From assembly GCA_951802425.1 (NCBI GenBank), contig OX637804.1:2046001-2110000 (forward strand): 64,000 nucleotides of DNA, read 5' to 3'. The notes beneath the pieces are model-generated. The model was not told where the DNA came from, did no database searches, and was given only the letters and a program-made list of their open reading frames with translations. This document shows, in pieces, positions 1 to 13,009 of this stretch. The position numbers were made by a program, and so were the translations under genes. Source of the stretch: Clavaria fumosa. Taxonomy: Eukaryota; Basidiomycota; Agaricomycetes; Agaricales; Clavariaceae. The first letter of the stretch is position 1; each line of letters opens with the position of its first letter.

Positions 1-1102
1 ACGCGTGCCCCCCCACTCCCTAACATGTAGGATCGTCTTTGTTTATCCCTTTTCCACGTAGTATCTAAACACGCCTTGCGTTGCCCGGTGCCGAAAACGC
101 GCCTCAAACATCTACCGACGACGTCCACCCACGTGTCGGTTAGGGCAACGGCGACGGGCTTCGTGTGGCGCGCGAGATCGGTCGTCTTCTGTGTTTACCA
201 TGTCCTCACGCACAGTTCTACAACGCCCGTGGATTTAGTATCAGGCGGGTTGCGGGTGATGGGTAGAACCCCGAACGAACCCAAGAGCGACCACCATCTC
301 TGGCGGTTTGAAACATCGCCCGATTCACCAATAAGCTCAAGTCCCAGGTCCCTCACTCATCTGCTTCTAACACGCACGTGACGCGTGACATCTGACGTGA
401 ACGAATCGTCCTCGACAGGCTCGAAGCTCTCGGTGCCTGCGCGACGTATAGAACCACCACAGAAATGCTCTCACCACCTTGTATCGCCTCGCGGAGAGTC
501 AAGTAGACTCAGGCGCGGTGCCTGCTTGCGTGGACGCGTCGAAACTTTCGATTGTCGACTTGATGAGAGGCAGCAAGCTCCCCTCATTCTAGGTTGACCT
601 GGCGAATAAACGTGTGACCGCATCTGCGTTCCCTGGAAGGTGTATGGGATGGAGGTGGGCTGTTTGTACTCGTATACTGAGTCATCTTGCCTACGTGTCC
701 TCGCAGGAAATTATGTGTGAGGATTGTGCTGTGTCATCAGGATGATTGCAGCTCTCGGTGTTAAAGTATGATTGATCACTTAGTGTACCATGTACTCAAG
801 CCCCAAGCCCCAAACATTCCCGTTACTGAATCATGTGTTGACAGACCTTGCTAACGATAGAGAACTCGATTCCCAAACCGCAAGCCACGACAGTAGAGAT
901 TGTGTTATAGCAGTGTAGAATTTGTGATAATACTGTAGCTCACGATCTTTGAAGCAAGTTTCCAGACACCGCTGCCAATTTCAGAGTGCTCGGTTGACAG
1001 TTACTTGCAGAGATGTGACATATTGTTACAAGTTGTGAAATATGCCACGGAAACCTAAATCTGTATCGGGTATTCTGCTGAAGTGGCGCTTTATCGCACC
1101 TC
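1..1102. other. 5' flank with no supported gene
   Basis: I see no convincing gene here. Open frames at 76-381 and 385-597 (plus) have no recognisable motif, no acceptable splice structure and arginine/serine/proline-rich composition typical of chance frames in GC-rich DNA. Positions 600-1100 are intergenic DNA downstream of the minus-strand gene that ends at 1103. A distal exon of a gene starting outside the window cannot be excluded. Confidence 0.4.
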
Positions 1103-2519
1103 TCAATCGTGAGCAGATTCATTATCAATTAACTCATCCACCTCCTCCTGCTCATCGTCATCGCCGTCCTCTGTGAAGGGGCCCTCAAAAATATCCTCGC
1201 CTTCCTCATCCGATTGAAGTCGCTTGGAGAGGCGCGCAAGGCGTCGATGAGCACGATGGATGGACATGCGTTGGAGCTTCGTCTTCGGCTCCGGCGTATG
1301 GATATGCAGGAGAGGGAGCGAGGGTGGCGAGTGTACGGGCGGGAAGGACGCCTCGGTAAGGGGCGACGAGCTGGAGAAAGTGACACCTGAGGCCGTGGGG
1401 GAAGACCGCGGAGGCGACGATTGCTATTGTCAGAACGGAAGAAACACAATCCAACTAAGTGACAGAAAGCGAAGTCGTTCAAGTGGAAACACTTACACTG
1501 TCAGCTATTTGTGTGTTGTCACGGTTTCTATGGCAGTCTGTAGCAAGGTAGTTGGCAAACGCTCCGTCGGCGTTCCACCGCTCCAGGAAGCGCCGTACTT
1601 TGCGGCTGCCCTGAATATCGTGGCGCTTCCGCGCGTCGTAATCTCCCGCATTGATGGATGGCGTCAAGCGCACCAGACCATGCCCGCAAAAAATGTACGG
1701 TTGGTTGCCGACGCCTTTGCGTTTCGGAAGGGGACGAGTGTTCAATGTGATGTGGATCTCGGTGTGAGCGTCGTGGTACTATGGGGTGGAAGGGTGTGAT
1801 CAGATGCTCTGACAGAAAGTGCAGCAAAAAGCGATGCGCACATAGATGGCACCACGCTCCATGTCGCTGCCGAGCGGCCAGATATTTCCTACCGTCATAT
1901 CTTCCTCCGTTTCCCATCTTTCTTGCTCTTTAGATTCAGTTGCGGACTCGGCAGCCAGATCTTCTTCGTCCTCGTCCTCACTGTGGGGGCGAATACTTAC
2001 CCATACGTCGCCTGCAACGATTACACCATCGACCTTCTCGTCCTCTTCTTCGTCCTGCAGGACGACATCCTTCATGAGACGGAAACAATGACTGTCCCCA
2101 ACGCCAGAGTCGAGCCCGTGTGGTGACGCTTCTATGCGTTTCCTAGAGTTGATACCGAAAGGAACGCCATCGAAAACGAAAAGAATGAGCCGATGAAGAT
2201 GTCGAAACGTGTAATTTGTGGGAACTTGGACGATGCGATATACAGTGATGACTTGTGCCTCACCCGCGTCGTCCAGGAGGACGAGCTGCATGCGAAGCGG
2301 TAAATGTTTGGAAAAAGACGAAGCTAGCGGCAAGCACAAAGGCTGTCCGGGAGAGCAGGCAAGGTTACGGCCGCAGGGGTTGGTGGGCGAGTCAGATGGC
2401 ACGGCGGTGAAAGAGTGTAAAGGCGTCCAAGGCGTCGAGGGGGACGACAGTCGTGCGCGCTTCGAGATGGGCGTGCCTAATTTGAAGGGCGAGGAGCTGT
2501 TTATTCGCTTGCTGCTCAT
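1103..2519 (-). CDS. Acidic-tailed protein with pRiA4b Orf3-like segment
   Basis: Three exons give an uninterrupted frame of 426 aa: 2519-1842, 1778-1497 and 1423-1103. Introns of 63 and 73 nt have GT-AG ends (GTGCGC donor, GTAAGT donor). The N-terminus (MSSKRINSSSPFKLG) is basic and Ser/Pro rich. The middle holds IVQVPTNYTFRHLHRLI and, across the first intron, IYYHDAHTEIHITL; both resemble the two halves of the plasmid pRiA4b Orf3-like fold (a 'VPxxxTLxxLHxxI' helix and a 'YxYDFGDxWxHxI' strand). The C-terminal 35 residues are strongly acidic, ending DNESAHD. An internal acidic stretch (EEEDEKVDG, SEDEDEEDL) separates the two halves. I chose the Met at 2519 because the 28 residues upstream in frame look like 5' leader. 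Function is unknown; the family assignment is a remote resemblance seen by eye. It lies in tandem 216 bp downstream of the PIG-A stop codon. Confidence 0.62.
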
Positions 2520-2735
2520 CGTACAGGGCTGTGGAGATTGTGATGAGATAGCCAGGACGACGCGGCTGAAATAAACGCGGTCACGTGGGCGACGCGTCTT
2601 CACTCATGGTACAATACAAGTTGTAAAAAGAAGTATCCTAAGCTTGATAAATCATTATTCATCCCGGTGGCGAACTCTTTGTTTTTCCCTCTCAGCGAGC
2701 TAGCAAGTCGGTTCAGTCTCCGTAGTTTGAGCTCG

Positions 2736-4470
2736 TCAATATCTTACCTTAACAAAGTTTTCCTGGTCCCAGTGATTCCTGACGAAGTCAAGATCATGCC
2801 TTGGCATCAACCGCTCCAGGAACAGAAAGAAGAGACAGGCAACTGCGAGGATGATGCAATATATAGGGCCTACATATGGACCCAGTGTAAGCATCCTAAA
2901 ACGCCACAAGCATGTGAATAATGGGCAAGTAAACGTCGATGTAGGGCAACCTTTTCATCCTTGTCCAAAGATCTCGCTCTGGTGTCAACAAGACGGATTT
3001 GTACACGTTCTCCGTACGTTCGGCAATCTGCGCCCAGGAGTAAAAATCCTTGACGCGTTCGTGTGCCTCTCTAGGAGAATGGGTTCCCTTTTGGACCCTA
3101 CAGATAGCCTCTGATAGCGCGTGAATGATATCTAGGATTACAAATAAGGCAGTTTGTAGAGATGGAGCGAATGCAAAAACTTACCATCTTCGTCTGGATC
3201 CGCGAAGCTGATCATGTCTTCTGGTAGGATTTCTGGCACCCCTCCTACGCGAGTTGAAACGACGTAAAGTCCAGCGCAAGCAGCTTCTAAAATAGCAATG
3301 CCAAATGCCTCTGTAAGGGAAGTATTGAGAAAGATGGAGCCACGATTCAAGACCTGCATAAGCCGCATGAGTTGGGATCAACGGAGACGCTCGTCCTGGA
3401 GTTTCATACCTCCCGAACGTCAGAGTGAAGGACTGAACCGAGCAACTCGATTCGATCTTGCAAGAGATGCTGTTCGCGCATCTGAAGCAGGTCAACTAAT
3501 TTGGGACCATCGCCGCCTGACGAGGTGTGCATTCAGGTTGGTGAATGGCACATGATTGAGACCCACCGACAACAAATCTGACATTGGGGAAAGCCGCACA
3601 GACGCGTGGTGCGGTAGCGACGAGCAAATCGATCCCTTTGCGGTAAGCAAGGCGCGAGATGACCACGATGGTAACTGGTCAACGTGAGACGTGACTACTT
3701 CAAAGACGAAGGGCACGCACTGATGTCAGTTGGCTTCCTTTCAGGGGGTGGTATGAACTGCTCGGGAACAAGGGCATTGGGTATGACGTAGACGTTACTG
3801 CTCACGGCGTCGAAAGGGGGAGTCACGGAAGCATCCTCAAAGAGTTTGCCTCGGAGAACAGTATTTTCCCGACTGTGACGTCCTATGAGTGGGTTGAACG
3901 GGGAGTGCAAGAACAACCTTTGTTAAGGTTCACCCTGTATGAGACACGCATATGACGGCATCTGCGTTGCGGAGAGTCGCCTCTAAAAGTTTGTTGGTGA
4001 GGATACTGCCTGCATCGTCGAAGCCGAACAGGCTGTGATCTGTGAATACAGTCCTGACACTGAGGAGATGTGCATGGAGGAGTGCCTCGTGCGCGAGGCT
4101 GGAGAGCGACGCATGCGCGTGCACAAGCGTGATATGTTCGCGGAGGAGAATAGTGCGCAGGTACGGAAGGAAGGCAAAAAAGTTGGGGAGTGTCGCTGAG
4201 GAGGCGATCGTGCGCAGAGGGACATGGTAAACTTTGAGCTGTGGGAGGAGATGGCGGACTCCGACACGGTCTGGAGAATGACTATGCGTGATGACAATGA
4301 CCTTGGTGTTAGAACGATGCGGCGTTCCAAGGTCAACGGACTATGCGAAGACTTTAAAATGATTTGCGGACCTTGTGCCCCCTCCGAATTAACTGTGCAC
4401 TGAGCATGTAAATGTGGTTTTCGACGCCTCCAATGTCTGGATGAAAAAAATCCGATATCATTCTATTCAT
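2736..4470 (-). CDS. gpi3: GPI-GlcNAc transferase catalytic subunit PIG-A/Gpi3
   Basis: This is the catalytic subunit of the ER complex that transfers GlcNAc from UDP-GlcNAc to phosphatidylinositol, the first step of GPI-anchor synthesis. Eight exons splice to a 447-aa frame with matching phases: 4470-4372, 4301-3934, 3872-3721, 3674-3567, 3516-3410, 3353-3185, 3131-2951, 2895-2736. Introns are 46-70 nt. Family landmarks, in order, are [16 protein letters not shown] at the N-terminus, [38 protein letters not shown], the GT4 segment [24 protein letters not shown], the donor-site block [20 protein letters not shown] followed by [13 protein letters not shown], and a C-terminal membrane helix ([20 protein letters not shown]) before DFVRNHWDQ. 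Length matches the family (about 450-485 aa). Start: MNRMISDFF, with a nearby in-frame upstream stop, so the N-terminus is short but acceptable. The gene diverges from BRR2. Confidence 0.95.
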
Positions 4471-4686
4471 CTCATTCAGGCTCAGTCAAGTATAAAAGAC
4501 CCTTACTCACGCAATGGCAATTGGGCTCATCATGCATGGTACTTTGTCGAGGAAATGCAATTGACCTTGGTGTTTGTTCATATTTGTTGCTAATTTCGTA
4601 CTCTTCCTCAGCCGCCGACTTTCGCGCTGCTGCACTCATTGTCAACACTGTGGCTCTTCCCGTCTCGCCAATAAAAGCCAGCAAAA
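4471..4686. promoter_or_regulatory. Shared divergent PIG-A/BRR2 upstream region
   Basis: Only 216 bp separate the PIG-A start (4470, minus) from the BRR2 start (4687, plus), so both promoters must lie here or overlap the 5' ends. A TATA-like TATAAAAG occurs at 4491-4498 on the plus strand, about 190 bp before the BRR2 ATG. The BRR2 ATG has a favourable context (AAAATGTCTAG). Co-regulation is possible, but the sequence alone does not show it. Confidence 0.5.
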
Positions 4687-7600
4687 ATGTCTAGTAGTCA
4701 ATCTAACCGTCCAGACTTGTCTGGCTATAATTATGGCGCTATCTCCTCCCTGGTCCTGACGGCAGACCGCTCTCAAATTCCACGGCGCGACCGCGAGCCA
4801 GATGGCGCTCCTACGTCTCTTGCTGGTCGAATCGACCCTCGGGAAATGGGCTCTCGCGTACAACGGCAAGCGCCCAAAGACGTTGACAAGAAGAAAAAGA
4901 AGGCTGCGGACGGCCAAGACGCAAACGATAGACCAGGGAGAAGGCGCAAAACGGAGACAGCTGGTTTTGGATATGCGGACATCATCGAGGCCACTCAAGA
5001 CGTCGAAGGCTTGAAATACAAGCCACGTACTGCGGAAACTCGCGAGACTTATGAGCTCATCCTTTCCGCCGTTCATCGGGCTTTGGGCGACCAGGCTCAG
5101 GATATCATCCGCAGCGCTGCTGATGCTGCTTTAGAGGTTCTTAAAAACAATGAAATGAAGGATTTCGATAAGAAGAAGGAAGCGGAGGAGGTTCTGGGTT
5201 CTCTCCCTGGCGAAATATTTGCTACGCTCCTCAACCTTTCGAAGAAGATCACTGACTACGGCGCGGAAGACGAGATGGTCGTTGACCCAGATCTAGAGCG
5301 GAAAGAAGGAATTGATGAAGTTGGCGTCGCGGTCGTCTTTGGCGAGGAGGGGGAAGAAGACAGAGAGGACGACGGTGAAGGATTCGAGATTTCAGACGGA
5401 GACGATGACGAAGAGGAAGAGGAAGCTGCGGAAGCTGACGAAGACAGACCCTCCGCGGAAGATGCTTTACCTCAAGAGGAGCTTGTAATCGGCGACACTG
5501 GTACAAGGAAAGGGGGCGTCGACGCCCAAGGCGACAAGGATGTAGTCAACCCTCATTCCATCGACGGCTTCTGGGTGCAGCGTCAGATAACCGAAGTCTA
5601 CCCCGACCCCGTCACCGCTGCTGACAAGGCTTCCGCCGTGCTATCTATACTAGGATCAGAGTCAAGCCTTCGTGATTGTGAAAACCAACTTATGGAACTC
5701 TTCGAATTCCAGAGTTTCCATGTCATCACAAAATTCCTGAAGAACCGCGACGTCATCGTCTGGTGTACGAAGCTCATGCGAAGTGATGCTGATGAGAGGG
5801 TCAACGTGGAAGTTGCCATGCGCGAGAAGGGTGTGGGGTGGATATTGAAGCAACTTGCTGGAGATCGTCAGGCGAAGGGTCGATCAGACGCCATGGAAGT
5901 TGATGAACAAAAGAAGAAGCCAACAGTTCCTCATACCGCAACACTCGCTCCCGGTTCAACGCTCCAACCGAAACGGATCGTCGACCTTGAAAGCATGACT
6001 TTTGCTCAAGGCGGTCATCTGATGTCGAACAAGAAGTGCAAGCTGCCGGAGGGTTCCTTCAAGCGAACGAAGAAGAGTTACGAGGAAGTGCATATTCCAG
6101 CACCCAAGAAAACGCTTGCCACTGAAGGCGATCTCGTTCCCATATCCACCTTGCCTGCCTGGACCAAGCCTGTATATGAAAAGGTCGCGAAACTCAACCA
6201 TGTACAAAGCAAAACGTTCCCAATCGCCTTTGGCACTGATGAACCTATGCTGTTGTGTGCCCCGACAGGTGCCGGAAAGGTTCGGAATCTAGTTTTGACC
6301 TTTAACATGACTCATGGACTCTGCAGACTAATGTTGCCATGCTTGCCATTCTGCATGAGTTGGCGAAGCATCGTGACGAGGCAACTGGCACCTTCGACCT
6401 CGATGCCTTCAAGATTGTTTATGTCGCTCCCATGAAGGCCCTCGTTCAGGAAATGGTCGGCAATTTTTCACATCGGCTTTCCGTCTTCGGCATCAAGGTC
6501 GGTGAACTCACGGGCGATGCGCAAATGACGAAACAGCAAATATCTGAGACCCAAATCATTGTCACCACTCCAGAAAAATGGGATGTCATCACACGCAAGA
6601 ATACCGACACGAGTTATACAAACCTTGTTCGACTACTCATCATTGACGAAATCCATTTACTTCATGACGAACGTGGTCCTGTGCTCGAAAGCATTGTGGC
6701 CAGGACAATCAGACGGATGGAGCAAACATCGGCGTATGTGAGGCTTATAGGGTTATCAGCGACTCTCCCAAACTACCAGGATGTGGCAACTTTCTTGCGC
6801 GTGGACGAGAAAAAAGGTCTGTTTTACTTTGACGCCTCCTATCGACCCTGCGGCCTGCAACAACAGTTCATCGGCGTGACGGAGAAGAAAGCAATCAAGC
6901 GCTACCAAGTCGTCAACGAAGTTTGCTATGAGAAAGTGCTCGACCAAGTGAGCGCCAAAAACCAAGTCCTCGTTTTTGTGCATTCCCGCAAGGAGACTGC
7001 CAAAACTGCAAAATTTCTTCGAGACACCGCCATCGAAAAAGAAACCATTGTTCAGTTCGTCAAGCCCGAAGGAGCCGTCAGGGAGATCTTGAACGAGGAG
7101 GCGGGTAATGTCAAAGACGGTAATCTGCGAGACCTATTGCCCTTCGGCTTTGCCATACATCATGCGGGAATGTCCAGAGAGGATCGTGGTTTGGTTGAAG
7201 AGTTATTTGCCGATGGAAGCATCCAGGTCTTGGTCTGTACCGCAACTCTCGCCTGGGGTGTCAATCTGCCCGCACATACGGTTATCATCAAGGGAACTCA
7301 GATCTACAATCCTGAGAAAGGACGCTGGGTCGAGCTCTCTTCGCAGGACGTACTGCAAATGCTCGGGCGTGCCGGTCGACCACAATATGATACGTTCGGC
7401 GAAGGCATCATCATTACCAATCACTCTGAGCTCCAGTACTATTTGAGCTTGCTAAATCAGCAACTCCCCATCGAGTCGCAATTTGTTTCGAAGCTTGCGG
7501 ATAACCTCAACGCTGAAATTGTCCTCGGTACGATCAGGAATCGAGATGAAGCGGTCCAATGGCTCGGTTATACTTACCTGTACGCTTTCTTTTCTTTTTG

Positions 7601-10600
7601 ATTGCAGAGGCTGATGCGATCGATGGTCAGATATATTCGCATGCTCAAATCTCCCAGCCTTTATGGAGTCGGGGTCGATTACGAAGCGGATGAGGGTTTG
7701 ATTCAAAAGCGCGCGGACATTGTTCATTCCGCTGCCGCACTGTTGGAGAAATGCCACCTCATCAAATACGAACGTTCTTCTGGAAAATTCCAAAGCACCG
7801 AGTTGGGAAGGATTGCTTCCCATTTTTATGTGACGTATAGCTCCATGGCGACGTATAATCAGCATTTAAAGCCGACAATGGCAACGCTCGAACTCTTCCG
7901 GGTGTTCGCGTTGTCAAACGAGTTCAAGCTACTACCGGTACGTTTGGATTGAATCATCATCATTCAGGTCTGACACATTTTGCGGCGCAGGTCCGTCAAG
8001 AGGTGGGAAGTGTTCTTTTCGTACACAACTGTAAAACTGATGGAAATACAAATGCAGGAGAAGCTGGAGCTTGCCAAGTTGCTCGAACGGGTCCCGGTTC
8101 CCGTCAAGGAAAGCGTTGAAGAACCAGCTGCCAAGATCAACGTGCTCTTACAGGCCTACGTCTCACAGCTGAAACTTGAAGGCTAGGATCTCTTATAGTG
8201 CTCTATGGTAGCAAAAATTGACAGCCCGATGCAGGTTTTGCTCTGGTTGCCGATATGGTCTTTGTGCAGCAGTCCGCGGGGCGGTGAGTAAGGACTTGCA
8301 TTCGCATTTCATGTTCTCACAGCTTTTCCAGTATACTACGCGCCATGTTTGAAATTTGCCTGAAGCGAGGCTGGGCTCTGCCTGCGAAGGAGGCTCTCAC
8401 ATTGTGTAAAATGGTGGAGAAGCGCATGTGAGAAGTCACAACAGTATAATTTTGCTGTACCTTTGCTCACGCATTATGCTTAGGTGGAAGTCTATGACGC
8501 CATTACGACAGTTCAAAGGCGTGCCAACGGAAGTGATACGCAAAGCAGAAGGCAAACAATTCGTGCGTTCGTTTTCATTCCTCCTCCTGTATGGGACATT
8601 TACCTAGAGTATCTTCAGCCCTGGGAACGCTATTTTGACTTGGTATGCCATTAATTTGCGTTTCAGGACGTGTCGCACTGATTTTCATCTTCCTCAGAGT
8701 CCACCTGAAATAGGTGAACTGATTGGCATTCCCAATGCAGGAAGACTAGTTCATCGACTTGTACACAACTTCCCTAAACTTCAGTTCGTGATCATTAACT
8801 TGCGCGAGCCTCATTAACATACTGCCGCAGATTACAAGCTCAAGTGCAACCCATCACCCGCTCTTTGTTGCGCGTTGAACTTTCCATAACACCTGATTTC
8901 CGATGGGAGGAGAAGATCCATGGCACTGCGGAGACATTCCTCATCTTAGTAGAGGACGTTGACGGAGAGATTATTCTCTTCCACGATACTTTCGTTTTGC
9001 GCCAACGCTACGCAGAGGATGAGCACAACGTCACCCTCACCATCCCGATGACAGAGCCGGTCCCACCCAACTATTATATATCTCTCATCTCGGATCGCTG
9101 GTTGCACGCAGAGACCAGGCTTCCGATATCATTCAAACATCTGATTCTTCCCGAGAAATTCCCACCGCCTACTCCTCTGCTCGATTTGCAACCACTTCCC
9201 CTTTCCGCCCTTCATAACAAGGAATTCGAAGCTATCTATTCTACTGCTGTGAAGACATTTAACAAAATTCAGACTCAGGTCTTCCAGGCTTTATACACGA
9301 CTGATGACAATGTCTTCATCGGTGCCCCGACTGGAAGCGGGAAAACCATTTGCGCCGAGTTCGCACTCTTGCGCTTGTGGAGCCGTCAAAGAGAGGCACG
9401 AGCGGTCTGCATTGAGCCTTACCAGGAGATGGTGGACCAACGCGTCGCCGAATGGCGTCAAAAATTCAGCACCCTTCAAGGCGGAAAGGAGATTGTCAGT
9501 CTCACAGGTGAAACCAGTGCTGATCTGCGATTGCTTGAGAAAGGAGATGTCATAATATGCACACCAAGTCAAGTGAGCCCCTTTCGTTTTGTTATTCCAT
9601 CCACTCTCCTGAACATCCCTCAAGTGGGACGTATTGTCAAGGCGATGGCGGCAGCGAAAGAACATCCAGACCATCAGTCTTCTGATCGCCGATGAAGTTC
9701 AATTAATTGGGGGAGAAACCGGACCCACATATGAAGTTGTCATCTCCCGTACTCGTTATGTGTCGGCGCAGACGAGTTTCAAGACCCGCATTGTAGCATG
9801 TGGTGTCTCTCTTGCTAATGCTCGAGATCTGGGTGAATGGATGGGTGCTCCCTCACACGCCATCTTCAATTTCTCTCCCAGGTAAGCCACTTTTGAGTCC
9901 CTGAATAAACCGGGTGAAACCGTTGCCTGTCTAGTGCCCGACCTTTGGAAATGGACATCCATCTGCAAAGCTTCGCTATTCCCCATTTCCCTTCGCTCAT
10001 GATAGCTATGTCCAAACCCGCATACCTTGCAATTGTGGAATATGCAGTAACAAAGCCCGTGATCATTTTCGTATCTTCCCGTCGCCAATGTCGTCTCACA
10101 GTGGATGATATTCTTACTCACTGCGTTGCTGATGAGAATGCTGACCGTTTCCTAAACATCGAGGAAGCTGATTTACAGCCTCATCTCGACTATTTAAGCG
10201 ATCGAGGTCTTGTGGAGTGTCTGAAGCATGGCATTGGTTATTACCATGAAGCTCTCAACAAGCAGGACAAGCGTATAGTGGAGCGATTATTCCAATCAGG
10301 CGCGGTTCAAGTTCTTGTGGCATCTAAGGTTAGATTGCGTAGGACAACGATTGGAAACTTTCTGAGCATCTGGCACACAGGACACCGCGTGGAGCTTGCC
10401 TGTTTCCAGCTATATGGTTATCATAATGGGAGTCCAGTACTACGAAGGAAAGGAACATCGTTACGTTGACTATCCTGTCAGCGATGTTCTGCAAATGATG
10501 GGCCATGCATGTCGACCGACAGAGGACGACCGTAGCCGTTGTGTACTGATGTGCCAACAAAACAAGAAGGAATTCTACAAGAAATTCCTTGGCGAAGGCC

Positions 10601-12145
10601 TGCCCATAGAGTCTCATCTGCCTACACTCCTGCTCCACGACTACTTTTTAGCTGAGATTGCAGTCAAGACGATAGAAAATAAACAAGACGCTATGGTAAG
10701 TAACCTGTACTAGTTTTTATCGTCCGGCGCTTACCCGTATACATAGGACATCTTGACTTGGACGTACTTTTACCACCGCATGACTCAGAATCCCAACTAC
10801 TACAATCTGCACAACGTTAGCCACCAACATCTGTCCGATCACCTCTCGGAGCTTGTCGAGAATACTCTGAACGACTTGGTGAATTCAAAATGTATCTCGA
10901 TCGGTTAGTCAAATATGTTCCTTTCTTTCTTTTCACAACCTAATTACTGTGTTCAGAGGACGAAATGGATGTGTCTCCTCTGAATCTTGGTATGATAGCA
11001 GCATACTACAACATCTCTTGTCAGCTAGGTTCACATATGCCTTTCACACGACAGACTAATCACATGTGTCATAGATGTCACAGTGGAAGTGTACACGCTT
11101 TCTTTGAAGGAACGGACAAAGTTGAAAGGTCTCCTTGAGGTGGTCTCTTCTTCAGCTGAGTTTGAAACAATTCCTATTCGCCGACACGAGGAAGCACTCT
11201 TGCGTCGTATCTACGATCGCGTACCCGTCAAACTGGACAAGGCCGACTTTGAAGCTCCGCACTTCAAAACGTTTTTGCTCCTCCAAGCTCATTTCTCTCG
11301 GCTGTCGCTTCCTCCTGATCTTGCAGCCGACCAGATTCTGGTACTGGAGAAAGTACTGAATTTACTGTCGGCCTGCGTGGACGTCATGTCCTCCAATGCA
11401 TGGTTGAATGCCTTGGGCGCCATGGATTTATCTCAGATGTGTGTGCAGGCGATGTGGGACAATGACTCCCCGTTGAAGCAGATACCCCATTTCGAGCCAG
11501 AGGTACGACCTTCCAACGATTGGTGTTAATCTACACGCCCTAATCAGTTATTGCAGGTTATCAGACGGTGCAAGGACGCGAGCATTGAATCAGTTTACGA
11601 TATAATGGAGATGGAAGACCAGAAGAGAAACGAACTATTACAAATGGACGCGCGTCAGATGTGAGTGTGTCTCTGGCCACATGTTCAGCTACTCTAACAA
11701 GTTCCGCAGGAGGGATGTGGCCACCTTCGTTAACTCCTATCCCACGTTGGACGTATCACACGAACTTCTGAAAGGAGACTACACAGCCGGTACTCCAATC
11801 ATCCTCCAAGTGGCTCTTGCACGAGATGCGGACGAAGATGAGACGACCGATCAGATGGTAGTCGCACCTTTCTACCCATCCAAAAAACTGGCAAACTGGT
11901 GGCTCGTCGTGGGCGAACCTTCATCACGCCAATTGCTCGTCATTAAACGCGTCACAGTCCAAAAGCAATTGTCGATCAAGCTCGAATTCACGTTGCCAAA
12001 AGGGAAGCACTCCCTCAAGCTCTATGTAATATGTGACTCATATGTTGGCGCTGACCACGATATCGCATTGGAGCCCATCGATGTCGCTGAGGGGGACAAC
12101 GGTGATAGCGACGAAGACACGGAGAGTCGCAGTGAGGGGGATTAG
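4687..12145 (+). CDS. BRR2: U5 snRNP RNA helicase Brr2 (SNRNP200)
   Basis: Brr2 is the ATP-dependent helicase of U5 snRNP that unwinds U4/U6 during spliceosome activation. Nineteen exons join in phase to 2172 aa, the usual length (human and yeast are about 2140-2160): 4687-6279, 6327-7579, 7631-7937, 7991-8002, 8058-8181, 8235-8283, 8332-8427, 8484-8562, 8619-8642, 8698-8783, 8831-9572, 9625-9881, 9935-10328, 10381-10695, 10747-10903, 10957-11019, 11075-11502, 11557-11660, 11710-12145. Cassette 1 has APTGAGKT (about residue 525, split by intron 1), [13 protein letters not shown] (about 637), [10 protein letters not shown] and [11 protein letters not shown], then a winged-helix/Sec63 unit. Cassette 2 has APTGSGKT (about 1372), [11 protein letters not shown] (about 1478) and the degenerate [12 protein letters not shown] (about 1713), as expected for the inactive regulatory cassette, then Sec63-2. 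The N-terminus ([14 protein letters not shown]) matches the family. Oddities: exons of 12 and 24 nt, and a GC-AG intron (8182-8234). Confidence 0.97.
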
Positions 12146-12339
12146 CTTGACGTTTAGTTCCAGTCTATGCGAGCGCCGAACTTCTGATCCTCGGGCGCAA
12201 CCTGGAGTCCGTCGAAGGATCAGGCAAGTGATGCTCGCCGCTGGTCTCGGACATGTGACATACCATTGGAGTCATTACTGTAATAATAAAAAGGCCGAGA
12301 GCGACCAGTGGGAATGCAACTTGTGATTCCATCTTCACT
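12146..12339. other. Intergenic spacer after BRR2
   Basis: 194 bp between the BRR2 stop and the ATG of the beta-trefoil-like gene. No RNA gene or clear signal was seen. Confidence 0.5.
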
Positions 12340-13009
12340 ATGGCCCTTCCCCAGAACCCCCTCATCATCACCAACGCCCAGTTCCGCAGCAAGGTCGTTG
12401 GTCTTAATGACTTTGAGGTCAATGGCCTTATCGTCATTTCTGAGAAGAGAGGGGGCGTAAACCAACAAGTCTGTACGGATGCCTGCACGGTCTGGAAAGT
12501 CACTGAACGGACGTAGTGGTCATTTGAACAAATAAGCGGGGACACCTACAACATCCAGTCACAGGTCGATATTCCTTCATTTATCAACGCTGCAGATGGA
12601 ATCAGTGTACGTGGCTAAACGAAGTGTTCCATATCGAATCTGATTTGGACGTGTCCAGACCCCCGTGCCACTGAACGGCAATGCCAGTCCTACTACCTTC
12701 AAGGTAAGGATTATAGGAACCGCTGGAGCAATTGCCGTTACGTATGGTGTTCAGAACTTCCCTGTGATAATTCACTCACCAGAATCCTCACCAGCATCTC
12801 AAAAGATAACTTGTACTGGACTGTCCACAACGGCAATAATCGCTCGCAGGTACGTCCGCTCATTGCTCTATTTCGGATTTGCTTGTACGCTTTGGCTTAG
12901 ACGTTTGCACCAGGTTGTCCTCGAACCTGGGCACGGCTCGGCGAGCTCCGCCAGTGAAGCCCAGAAATGGATCCTGAGCACCGTTGAGGTTCCGTCCGAA
13001 CCAAGTTAG
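12340..13009 (+). pseudogene. Beta-trefoil-like small protein, copy 1 (frameshifted)
   Basis: Paralogue of the gene at 53347-53994, with the same four-exon layout: 12340-12468 (129 nt), 12517-12606 (90 nt), 12659-12849 (191 nt) and 12914-13009 (96 nt). An apparent stop near 12514 falls inside intron 1 (donor GTCTGT, acceptor ACGTAG); splicing creates NQQWSFEQISGDTYNI. The last exon holds SASEAQKWILSTV. The NQQW and QKW repeats and a length near 160 aa fit single-domain beta-trefoil proteins of mushrooms (ricin-B-type lectins or I66/mycocypin-type protease inhibitors); which of these it is cannot be decided. Exon 3 is 2 nt longer than in copy 2. The start of the exon (VPLNGNASPTTFK) and its end (NLYWTVHNGNNRSQ) are therefore in different frames, so I call it a probable pseudogene. 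A different splice site could still rescue it. Confidence 0.55.

Noticed and set aside
76..597. Two adjacent plus-strand frames at the left edge
   Set aside because: No motif, no plausible splice joining, and biased composition; insufficient to call a gene.
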